Source of the DNA: Bryoerythrophyllum caledonicum
Taxonomy: Eukaryota > Streptophyta > Bryopsida > Pottiales > Pottiaceae
DNA: 64,000 nucleotides
Direction: 5' to 3'
Assembly: GCA_963971425.1 (NCBI GenBank)
Contig: OZ020516.1
Location: 34,336,199-34,400,198 of the forward strand
Shown here: positions 23,050 to 32,957 of the stretch, in pieces
How positions within the stretch are numbered: the stretch's first letter is position 1
How the letters are laid out: every line of letters begins with the position of its first letter
Position numbers and translations under genes: made by a program
Notes under the pieces: generated by a model
The model's database searches: none
Seen by the model: only the letters and a program-made list of their open reading frames with translations
Told to the model about the DNA's origin: nothing

Positions 23050-23547
23050 GTCCAAAATCCTCCCTCCCTGCACAACAGTGTGAATTAGGCACAGAAGCTC
23101 AGATCAGCAGCCGCACTCTGAAGGGATCGAAGTCAAGATTCACTTCCTACCGGGTCTGATCATGTGGACGGTGTTCGGGGGCCATTATATTGCTTGAGCT
23201 GGGGTGGAGGGGATTATAGGTTACAACGCCTGAATTGGGACCACAGGCAACAAATGTGCAGCAGCTTGAGGTGGGGCAGGCGGAACGACGTGCATGGCCG
23301 CCACGGCGAGTGGGTGGAAAGTGCATGGCTCATGTCGGGGGGGAGTTGAGCCCATGCAACAACACGTCCACGAAGCTCCCCCACACTATAAATTGATCTC
23401 CACTGACTGCACTGTAGACGAATCGTCCTCTCATTCCGGGATTTTCAACTGGTTGTAGACATACGTGTTTGTTTGTCCCAGTTAACTTGTATTCCTGTGT
23501 ACGACATCTGGACGGTTGGTTCATGTGGAGTGTGGCCCGACTCATCT
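23050..23547. other. LEA upstream region
   Basis: Promoter side of the LEA gene. A 5' UTR intron acceptor may lie just before the ATG (GTTGTGCAG on the minus strand near 23070). No ORF of substance. Confidence 0.35.
23286..23367 (-). promoter_or_regulatory. ABRE-core (ACGTG) motifs upstream of the LEA gene
   Basis: ACGTG occurs at 23288-23292 and CACGT at 23363-23367, about 240 and 315 bases before the LEA start. ACGTG is the core bound by ABA-responsive bZIP factors and would suit a desiccation gene. Such five-base cores also occur by chance, so this is weak. Confidence 0.22.
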
Positions 23548-23829
23548 GCCCAGGGCGAATTGACCCCTCGTTGGGAGTTACCCGGGGGCCAGGAGGTGGT
23601 GGGGCCAAACTTGGCCCCTATTTTGTTTTAGGATGGGGTCCTAAAACAAATAATTACAGTAGAGGAGGCTTCTATTGGGTAAAAAATGCAATAGGCCCCA
23701 AATTTGTCCCCAAAATCCATAAATAGCCTCTAGACCCCCCAAAATAAGACGGCCAGAAAAATGACCCCATGCAATTAAGACAGGGCCCACCTCGGGTAAC
23801 TCGAACGAGGGGGTCAATTTGCCCTGGGC
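23548..23829. mobile_element. Mutator-like MITE (282 bp) with 9-bp target duplication
   Basis: Left end GCCCAGGGCGAATTGACCCC and right end, reverse-complemented, GCCCAGGGCAAATTGACCCC. Similarity continues inward to about 40 bp (both reach GAGTTACCCG). The element is flanked on both sides by GACTCATCT (23539-23547 and 23830-23838). A perfect 9-bp duplication and long TIRs fit the Mutator superfamily. No ORF, so non-autonomous. Confidence 0.85.
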
Positions 23830-23959
23830 GACTCATCTTGGTACGGTGGATAGTTTGATAATAACTGTTCTTATTGGATCCCTTTATTTACCCTGGACGA
23901 GCTGTGTACCAAGCCTCATAGTTGGATAGATTCATTTTTCTGGCCTTCTCACTATCGGG

Positions 23960-24216
23960 CAGGGTTGTTCCGGCGTCCGTCCATCCAGTAGTATCCGTCC
24001 GTCCGGCTGTCTGTCCGATAGAGGCTGTTGTCCGTCCGGTAGAGAATGTTCTAGAATATTGAGGTATATTCGGGTATATTCCTATATATTTAAGGCATAT
24101 TCTCTGGAATATTCTAGGCATCTGTTTGGTAAGGGTATTGTCCGTCATGTCCGACTATCCGACTGTCCGTCCGTCCGCTGTCTTTGGGCCCCTATCCGTC
24201 TATGTAGACAACCCTG
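23960..24216. mobile_element. hAT-like MITE (257 bp) with 8-bp target duplication
   Basis: Ends CAGGGTTGT and ACAACCCTG are perfect 9-bp inverted repeats. The flanks are CTATCGGG (23952-23959) and CTTTCGGG (24217-24224), an 8-bp duplication with one mismatch. The CAGGG terminus and 8-bp duplication are typical of hAT elements. Both subterminal regions are packed with GTCCGTCCG-type repeats, and the centre has TATATTC motifs in both orientations. No coding capacity. Confidence 0.82.
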
Positions 24217-25429
24217 CTTTCGGGGTTCTAGAGGCTTTTTTTTAATGAAAAAATTGTCAAATTTCAAGCCTATTGCTTAAAATACCCCTTCAGACCCCTC
24301 CTCTGATCAAATAGGGCCCCCTTCCAACATAAAAATGGGGGCCGGTTTGTCCCTACCCTCCCCCGCCCTCTCGAGCCTCAAGCTTGGTGCACTGCTCATC
24401 CGGGATTTATAGTGGAATTCGTTCTAAACCCTTAAAGGACGGAGCCTATGGCGGTGGCATCAATTCCAATTTCCATACTACTATGTGCTCTAATTTGTCA
24501 TTGAATTTATGTGGATTTTTGTTTTTTTTTTGTTTTTTAGAGATGAGGTCATATGTCTTGTTTGTATCACTAAAAATCACAATTTTTATGTGAAATTTTT
24601 TTTGTGGGTTTTTGAAAAAAGTGAAGAAAATTCATATCAACTACGAAGTATGCTAATAAAATTCAGAAAAAATCGCCAAAGGTGTACAAAAATAGGGACA
24701 AAACTTGTGGCGTCAATGAAACTTCCATTTTCAGCTAAAATTAGAAAGTTGGTTAGCCATGATGATAAGCCCAACGTTCAAATTACAATGACTTATTCAA
24801 GTTTATGTGTTTTTCAAATTTTCAAATTGGAATAGAAACCAGGATTGCTATCTTGTGAGCAGCGAGCGGCGAGCGGCGAGCATAGAGCACTAAATTTTTG
24901 AAAATTTTTTGGTAGTGTTTTTTGATGAATTTGGAAAGGGTCGCCTATGGCCGTGGGTTCTATTTAAACTGTGTTGACATATGAAAAATAAACAAACATT
25001 TACGATGACAATGGGCTTGGACATATGGAATTATGAGTAGTTTAGGATTGATTGCAACAATTCAATTGAAATTGGAAGGGACGCTTACGGGTGAGGATTT
25101 AGAGTTCAGGGTACTGCGACAAGGTAATAGACTAGGAAATACAATGGAAAAAACCGAATTTATATGGTTTAGGGTGGCAGGCAGTATCCATGTGATACGC
25201 AGTTCATACCCTTATAATACCTTGATGATATCCATGTAATACCTAGGGGATAAAAAGTAGATTCCATGGAGATATCCATTGTGTACGAACCACTCTAAAT
25301 TGAAACATTCCAATTCTTCGACTACGGTTGTTTAAAAAAAAGCAATGCCTAAGATACAAAGCATGTAAACTCAGAAGACATACAGCTTGGTTACAAAGGA
25401 TATTTATAATAAATCATATATTTAATAGT
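24217..25429. other. AT-rich repeat-derived spacer
   Basis: No gene seen. Contains one copy of the GC-rich GAGCGGC motif (24848-24890) and long A/T runs. The ORFs (for example 24509-24835) have no coding signature. Confidence 0.4.
24848..24890 (+). repeat. GCTATCTTGTGAGC plus (GAGCGGC)n motif, copy 1
   Basis: GCTATCTTGTGAGC is followed by repeated GCGAGCGGCGAGC and then an AT-rich tract. Reverse-complement copies lie at about 31036-31076 and 32082-32126. The short GC-rich block stands out in AT-rich DNA. It may be the end of a dispersed element. Confidence 0.5.
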
Positions 25430-27979
25430 AGATAGAACGAAATCTTCTCATCACGCAGCATGACATACGATGTTTTTTGATAGACATACGTGAAAAGAAT
25501 GGGATTTTGACATGAATGAAGATGACTCACGATGGGACAGGTAGAAGGTCGGTTGCTAGTTGAGGGTGAAACGCCCATCGTCAGTGTCACCGCTGGAGGG
25601 ACTGCAAATCCTCCAAATCCCCCTAGTTGAGTAAACAACTTTTGAGGCCCCTCCTTCGCCACCAATGCCACGAACTCCCTGTACCTCTCCTTCGTCTCTT
25701 TCTTCTCCTTCTTTGAACTCTCCTTCTCTAGCCTAGCAGCCTCCCTCTCATGTTCCTTAATTACTACCGTAGCCGCTTTCTCAACAGCCTTGGCTTTGGC
25801 CTTCTCGAATTGCTCCTCAGACGCTGCCAACGGAGCCGCCAACAAGGGAAGTAGGCTGCTGGAAACAGGAGGGACCGCAATGGATTCGCAGGCCACTTGT
25901 AACTGAACCTCGTCTCCAAGGGTGGGATTCACCTCCCGCATCTCTAAGTACCATGGGCATTGGAGGAGGTGGTGCACAAAAAACCGACGCCTCTAAGTAT
26001 AGATCTGTGAAGATACACTTGGAGCAAAAGTATCTATCCACTTTGTGAAACGGATGGGTAGATCTCCGACTAACAAGGCTCCATAGGCTACAAGCACTCT
26101 CCAAAAATATCGCATCACTGCTCGCTTCATGACCTTCTCGCAATCGTCATGCGCCATAAACTCCTCGTTCTTCGTGTAGGAGCCTCCCTTTCCGATGTGA
26201 GTAGAAAACACTTTAGTCCACAACGTCATGCTCTTTGCCTCAATCCATTTTCCAATGGAGGGGATGGGATTCGGAAGCCCTTCACTCTTAAGGACAATGT
26301 TGTCCTCAAGGAGAATCTCTGCGTAGAGCTTCTCAGACTCTTCTTCTAGCTGTAAAACGAAATCCACATAGTTAGGAAATGATCATAGAACAATCATACA
26401 AAAAAGATGTGAATGTCAAAAAAGATTGAATCTTACCCTAGCCTAGAACGTTGCCTTGTCAATCTAGCCAAGAAGAACCTTATCCGATGCTGGCGACGCG
26501 GGAAAGTTATACTCCATTATGCTGCCCTTGCTCATGTTCCACCACGTGCACCAACGCGACTTGAACTTTGCAGCTACCCAAGCCGTGGCGATGAGCTGGA
26601 GTTTTTCGGGAGTCATCTTGGGCCGCACCGAGTAAACATCAGAGTGACGATTCACCTACATCACAATATCAAGAATTAGAGTGGAATTTACAAGGGCAGA
26701 AGTTAGAAATTCAATATGAAAAGGAATGGAAAAAAAACATTTACCCTATCTCTTTGAAGAAATCCTCCCCGTTAGCCGGATTGACAATTGCCAACATCCG
26801 AGTGAGCACGGTCTGGCAAGTCGTCTTCTTCTTTTACACAGCTTCAGTGCAACGGCTCACCAACTCTGCAGCACTTCCACGCCGATCTTCACTAACACCC
26901 GTGACCAAGTTGTCCTTAAATTTTTGGATCTGCTCCTCTTAAACAACAATCAGGTCCCGCTGTGGATAACATAAGGTCGTGATCAGTTTTAATATTTTGA
27001 ATTGGAATATTAAAAGGAGAGGAATGACAAGTGCTACCTGGACAAAGGGATCATTATGTACCTCATACATGAGCTTCACAAATGCTTCGAGAGTCATATG
27101 ATACCACTTTCGTTGTCCCTTCTTTGACCACTCAAGGACACTCAGTTCGTAATCTTCATCCCTGATGAGCCCCTTCAACTGCTCAAACTCTAAGAGGCCG
27201 AAATGCTGAACACGCTTTATGTCGTGTGTGAGGTGTTGCACAACTTGATCTGATTTTTTTTGCCTACGACAAAAGAATATTTCAGTGTCATTAAATGAAG
27301 TACAATAGTAAAAGCAACTGAAACAAACAAAGTTCAGAGTATCTAAGTTCGAGCGTACCTGTTCAAGTCGGTCATTACGGTGAGCAAGATGTGTCGGTTC
27401 TCGATAGTTGGCTCGATAACCACGGCTCTAACGGGCACGTGAAAGGTGACATCGGATGGGTGTAGTTGGGAAATCACCTCGGTCCAAGCTATATGGCGAT
27501 GATTGCCATATGGCTCAAAGAAGAACTTCTCTGAAAACGCCGAGTACTCCGGTCGAGTCTTCAACAACTCCTCATACTTCCAGTCCTCTTCAATCCAAAG
27601 CTTAGACCACGTTGACCTGTCTAGTGGTTGCACCCGCTTCTCGACAAGGGATAAATTCTTCACTGGCACATAAAAACATGCAGAACTAGGCCGATACCCA
27701 TTGACGAACTCCCCCTTCAATTTCTGGACATCACTTCTAAGAGGTAACCTCACCTCACTCATGGGCACCATCCGGCAGAGAGGAATTGGGAGATCACCAA
27801 CGAAAGAGTAGATGCTGCTATGTAGGATGTCGTATGAGGTTCCACGGATGGACCTCCGCAAAGATTGAAGTGTAGGAGTCAGCCCATGCTCATCAACAAG
27901 TTTAGTGACGCGTGCTTTGTCCTCCATAATATCAAGGTCCTCACGTGAAGAAGTTGTTGTAGGTCCCAAACTCTCAACC
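25430..27979 (-). pseudogene. Decayed multi-exon gene of unknown family
   Basis: I do not recognise the family. Consecutive minus-strand segments read like exons with acceptable borders: 27979-27362 (acceptor TTATTGCAG, donor AACAG|GTACGC), ~27252-27044 (donor GTCCAG|GTAGC), 26965-26750, 26655-26420, 26355-25990 and 25977-25500. The first carries HVPVRAVVIEPTIENRHILL, the fifth AVMRYFWRVLVAYGALLVGD, and the last is a Lys/Glu-rich coiled coil. The third segment has two in-frame TAA codons and the fourth two TAG codons, and the first junction does not keep phase. It is probably a broken transposon-derived or captured gene. Exon limits are approximate. Confidence 0.5.
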
Positions 27980-28416
27980 TGCAATAAGTATGCATGAGAA
28001 ACCAAAGCAACAAATTGCATCCACCTGAAGTAGAAACTTGAAATGAATTAAGAATTAAATCTAGAACGGACGAGTAAACTAAATTCCTGCTCATGCAATC
28101 CAACAAGTATGGCCAAAATGGTCATGAAAAAAACTTCGGGCGATATAAAGCAATGTCCCTCCCCCACCCCAGCCTAGCCCTCTCAAGCCACTCACTCACT
28201 ACTTCCCACCCCACCCACTCTCCCTAGCCTCTCACCCACACTTTCCACCCTCACCACCTCTCGCATCTGGACTCCCTCAACACTCTCACGAGGATCAAGT
28301 AGAGAGAAATATAGAAATCGTGAACACGATCTCCTGATCGTGACCGTCAAAGGAAGAAGAAATATGCGCGTATGTCGAAGAACTCTCTAGCTGGGAGAGG
28401 ATTCTCAATTTTTTAT

Positions 28417-28482
28417 CAAAATCAATGACCCCTGAAAATGGCTTTCGGATCTGAAAGCCAAAATCAGGGGTCATTGATTTTG
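28417..28482. repeat. Hairpin 1
   Basis: Inverted repeat with arms CAAAATCAATGACCCCTGA and a partner, meeting at a GGCTTTCGGATC/TGAAAGCC centre, so nearly the whole 66 bp can fold on itself. Confidence 0.75.
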
Positions 28483-28934
28483 GAAAAATTCACGATTCTC
28501 CCCCCTGCTGGATGAGATCCTTCGCGTGCGCTCTCTTAACAACAAGACTCACATACTTCTAAGCAGTCGAGGCAGAGCATATATCACATCATACCCCCTC
28601 CCCACCCCAGCCTAGACCTCACATATTACTCACTCACTACAGAATAACTCTCGTGGACCTCCCCACACACACACTCTCTAGCCTCCCACTCACACTCCCC
28701 AGCCTACCATGCACACTCCCCACCCTCCCCTCACACACTCACCACCCTCCCACCCACACTCCCCACCCTCACCACCTCTCGCATCTGCACTCCCTCAGCA
28801 CTCTCACGAGGATCAGGTAGAGCAAAATATAGAAATCGTGAACACGATCTCATGATCATGACCGTCAAAGAAAGAAGAATTATACACGCGCGTCGAAGAA
28901 CTCTCTAGCTGGGAGAGGATTCTCAATTTTTTAT

Positions 28935-29000
28935 CAAAATCAGTGACCCTTGAAAATGGCTTTCGGATCTGAAAGCCAAAATCAGGGGTCACTGATTTTG
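28935..29000. repeat. Hairpin 2
   Basis: Second copy of the same hairpin, with GTGACC in place of ATGACC in both arms: left arm CAAAATCAGTGACCC and right arm GGGGTCACTGATTTTG. The matching change in both arms keeps most of the pairing. Confidence 0.75.
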
Positions 29001-29044
29001 GTTAAAATTCACGATTCTCCCCCCCTCTGGATGAGATCCTTGAA

Positions 29045-29125
29045 TTTTTACCAAAATCAGTGATCCCTGAAAATGGTTTTCGGATCCGAAAGCCAAAATC
29101 AGGGGTCACTGATTTTGGTAAAAAA
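29045..29125. repeat. Hairpin 3
   Basis: Third copy, extended by TTTTTACC/GGTAAAAA at its ends, with centre TTTCGGATCCGAAA. About 80 bp in total. Confidence 0.75.
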
Positions 29126-29184
29126 TCACGATTCTCCCCCCCTCTGGATGAGATCCTTGAATTTTTACCAAAAATCAGTTACAG

Positions 29185-29380
29185 GGTAAGAAAGTAAAGA
29201 TGAATATTTTTTTTGAAGAATTTTTTGGATTTATTTTCATATTCATCTTTGTTTATCAAACAATGTTTCTAAAATTTCCAAGTTTTTCACTAGCTCAAAG
29301 GGGAGTTTTGGATCCAAAGGCTTTCTTTGGGCCACTCAAAATTTTTAAAAGAGTTGAAAATACATGTATGCTCATATGGA
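29185..29380 (+). repeat. ~196-bp direct repeat, copy 1
   Basis: Nearly identical to 29687-29882. Both start GGTAAGAAAGT and run through TCAAAGGGGAGTTTTGGATC to ATACATGTATGCTCAT. The copies lie 502 bases apart and both encode the same short hydrophobic ORF, which I take to be incidental. Confidence 0.75.
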
Positions 29381-29550
29381 AAAATACCATATTCAAAAAA
29401 TAAAATTATGAGGTTTACTTATTTACTTGAAAAGAAACAACAACAGAAGCAAGACAAACTCTATGTTTTCTATTTTCTATTTTTAAAAATTATTTTTTGG
29501 AAATCAAGGCATGATTTTTAACTTATGAGATCATTTGGAGTGCTCCAAAT

Positions 29551-29574
29551 ATGGCTTTCGGATCCGAAAGCCAT
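29551..29574. repeat. Perfect palindrome, hairpin family core
   Basis: A 24-bp perfect palindrome whose inner 20 bases are GGCTTTCGGATCCGAAAGCC, the same centre as hairpins 1-3 but with different outer arms (TCCAAA/TTTGGA). Confidence 0.75.
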
Positions 29575-29686
29575 TTTGGAGGCCCTCAAAAGTTCACAAA
29601 AAACTTGAAAGATCTCAATCTAGCAACAAAAGAAAATCCCAAAATATAATTTATATTTTACAAAGAAAATTTACTCGATGGTTGAA

Positions 29687-29882
29687 GGTAAGAAAGTGAA
29701 GATGAATATTATTTTTGAAGAATTTTTTGGATTTATTTTCATATTCATCTTTGTTTATCAAACAATGTTTCTAAAATTTCCAAGTTTTTCACTAGCTCAA
29801 AGGGGAGTTTTGGATCCAAAGGCTTTCTTTGGGCCACTCAAAATTTTTAAAAGAGTTGAAAATACATGTATGCTCATTTGGG
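29687..29882 (+). repeat. ~196-bp direct repeat, copy 2
   Basis: Second copy of the repeat at 29185-29380, with only a few substitutions. The DNA between the copies holds the perfect palindrome at 29551-29574. Confidence 0.75.
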
Positions 29883-29967
29883 AAAAAAATTCAAAAAATG
29901 GAATTGATAAATTGACTCAGATTATCTTAACAGAGCAACAACAGAGGCAAACAAATTTTGTGTCTTG

Positions 29968-32957
29968 ATGATAACTAAGATAGTTGATATTTTTGAATAA
30001 ATTTTTGGGTTTAATTTCATATTTAAGGCTTCTTAGCTAGCACGCCATCTAGGAGTTTGATGGTAGTAGCAATAAGGACGTGCCTATAGAATATAAAAAT
30101 GGACATTTTTATTCCATTGAACTGTATGCCTGCAACAAGGCACCAACAATAACATTCTCTCTCATGTACCCAGGGTCAACACATTCCCATGTGCAAGGTA
30201 TGAAAGAGTCCAAGACACAAGAGGAGGCTGAAGCACAATACTAAGTTATATAAAGGTGGTGGTTATCTTTGGGTGCTACTGCCGAGAGCAAGCGTCTTGC
30301 CCTTGAGGATTGGATGGCAATATAGACAATGGGAGTGCACAATGCAACTTGTAATTACTCTTAATGCCTTGTACATTTTGGAATTAAAAACTATTTAGAA
30401 ATGTAATTAGAATTTACATAAGAATTATTGTGTCCTCGCAAGATCTCACGCTTGATGAAAGAGCAGGCATGCCATCTTTCAGCCTTTTAGATACATTCTA
30501 TTATCATTGCCTCGTAAAATTTGAAACCACCATGAGGTATTTGTATGCGGCTACCATGGACAATATCATCCGAGCTTTCACAAAAATCACTTCATATTGA
30601 GCCTGGTTAAAACGTGGCACGATGAAAAAGGTCACAACATAGGTACGCTTTGGTAGCGATCCATACAATGTTCAGGTGACTCCAAATTTATTGCAAAAGT
30701 TGTTCAACACTTTCCTAGGCGCTTCCAAGACATGCAGACTAAAACGTGCGGAGATCTTTAAGTCTACCAAAACCAAGCTTGACATGCCACTCATGTCAGG
30801 CCACAATTTTTATTAATTGGATACGGTGAATTTCTCTAATCCACAAGATGGAACAAGAGCGACTCGAACAAGTACAGAAGAGGCCTTCAATGGACTAGAT
30901 TCAATAGTTCTACATACAACTTCAGTGTGGAATTGGTATGTGATCCATCAAAGTGGTTTATTGTTCGCGTGCCGAAGAAATTGACGCAAATATGCCAAAC
31001 ATTGTATGCTCAAATTGATGAGAAATGCGCCACTCGCCACTTGCCGCTCACCGTTCACGAGATAGCGTGGCTCCCATCACAGACTACCCTGCATGTAGTG
31101 CCCAGATTTCTTGAAGATGTCAGCAGAGGCGTTGGGAAAGAAGGGGCAATGGAAATATTGTAAGCATGTGTACTACATCTTACGTTACTTGTGTAAACTG
31201 GACTACAAAAAAGACCTGTTCATGCATGCTCCAAGCTATAGCTTCAATGAAGTTATACGCATACTAGAGCTTGCTAATATTGCAGAAATCGCATGATGAT
31301 GTGCGTCACGGCATAAATTTTAATACTCTTTCTATATCTAGATAGCTGATGTGGTGTCAATATTCCAACTACGTGATTGTAGGTGGTAGTTTATTTATTT
31401 TTGTATTTTTTTCAAACCGCAGAGGAGTTGTTTTGTTGGCAACTTCCAACAGTTCCGTTAGATAGAGTCAGCATACCACAACGGGGATTTGAACCCTACA
31501 CCTTTCCATTTGGAGAAGTTGGAAAACTCTCACCATCACCCGGTAGTTTAAGGTTTTCATAGACCGTTGATATTTCTATAGAAACATCTTATGTTATTGC
31601 TTCAAAAAATAAATTATCTTACTCCACATCTAGTACTCTAGCACTTCATTAGAAGGTTATATTTTATAAATTGCCATCCTATATAAAAGTACAAATGTAA
31701 TCCTCAAAAGAAAAAAAAGCACAAAGATTAAAATTCCAGAACATGCATAAGAACATGGAAAAAAAACTATCAATTGTCCACAACTATAGGGTACTTTCTT
31801 AATTTAGTAAATTTTGCAACATCTAAGGCCAAATTTCACAGTTGTACCACTTATCGAAAAAAAATGTGACACACCTTTAAACTAAAACAGGAACTCTAAA
31901 AGACCGAAATAAAGGAAAAACACGCAATTTCGCAATATACCACGGCTATAGGGTATTTTCTAAAATTAGAAGTTTTGAAAAATATGTCACCAAAATTTGA
32001 TGATCTGCTGAAAAAACCTCGAATTTCACTTTTTTCCCAAAAAAATGACAAAAAAATTCAAGATTTTAGGATTTTTTATGCTCACTGCTGGCCGCTCGCT
32101 GCTCACCGCTCACAAGATAGCGTCGCTGGAATGGAAACTTGACTTTATAAACTTTATATCATTAATTGGACTCAAAACCATAAAAAATCATTTTAATGAC
32201 TCAAAGTCAGATTTAGAGCTAGGGCAATAAGTTTATAAATTCACTAGTAACATTGAGATCCATGTCACAAACTTTTTCTTCTTTAGATATAACATGATTA
32301 CCTCAATGAGGCAAGTTTCATCATCATCTAATACTTACACACTCAATGAATCCTCCACAAAAAGAATTGGATAAAAATCAACCGTTTGTAGCAATAACCA
32401 TCCTCAAAATGTCATCCAAGAAGCCACTTTATGGTTGCTTTGGCGTTTAAGGATTCACTCGTAATGGACCAAGGCATTTTAGAAGAATCTCTACTCCATT
32501 GATTAACCCTTTATTGCCAATGAGCTCACAAGGCCTGGAAGAATCTACAAGTGTAATAGATCATGTAGAAGATCATGTAGAAGATCATCTACACATGGTA
32601 TGTATTATGTTTCATCGCAACCCTGCCTCACAGAAAGCAGCAAAGTTTGCCATTGCTTGCATCAATTTTGGTAGAGCGAGTCCCAATGATGTTCATCTTG
32701 TTCCACCTCTAAATTTTCCTTAAATTTTCCTTGGAGGTCGTATGTAGCGCTTGCTATAGAGATTAACGTGCCCACAACAACTCGCAAATGGTCACTTGTC
32801 CTTTAAAGGTTATATTTAGCTAATATGAACTTATTGAGAATACAATTGTACTTTCTTCTAAACTTATATGAAGTGATGTGGTAAATATTTTGTGAATTTT
32901 GATCGTATGGGCCAAAAGATTATTGCACTCAAAGTTAAAACTTCATCCACTGAACCA
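29968..32957. other. Gene-poor, AT-rich repeat debris
   Basis: No gene that I can support. The ORFs at 30927-31163 and 31111-31296 overlap in different frames and may be remains of one decayed coding region. The GC-rich GAGCGGC motif recurs at about 31036-31076 and 32082-32126. A SINE-like block lies near 31390-31550. A three-fold GTAGAAGATCAT repeat lies at about 32561-32587. Confidence 0.4.
31390..31550 (-). mobile_element. Possible tRNA-derived SINE fragment
   Basis: On the minus strand GGGTTCAAATCCCC matches the RNA polymerase III B box (GGTTCAAATCC) and T-arm of a tRNA. It is preceded by a sequence of plausible A-box spacing and followed by about 90 bases and a run of A on the minus strand. 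No cloverleaf can be folded, so it is not a tRNA gene. Confidence 0.3.

Larger units (their letters stand above)
28150..29040. repeat. Tandem duplication of a ~440-bp segment with CT-rich head and hairpin tail
   Basis: Two copies (about 28150-28520 and 28590-29040) share a CCACCCTCACC-rich head, then CACCTCTCGCATCTG, ATATAGAAATCGTGAACACG, TCGAAGAACTCTCTAGCTGG and a terminal hairpin. Identity in the shared 3' half is high. A third hairpin and its flank follow without the head (29040-29160). No ORF. Confidence 0.65.

Noticed and set aside
31480..31500. Functional tRNA gene on the minus strand
   Set aside because: Only the T-arm/B-box part matches; acceptor, D and anticodon arms cannot be paired.
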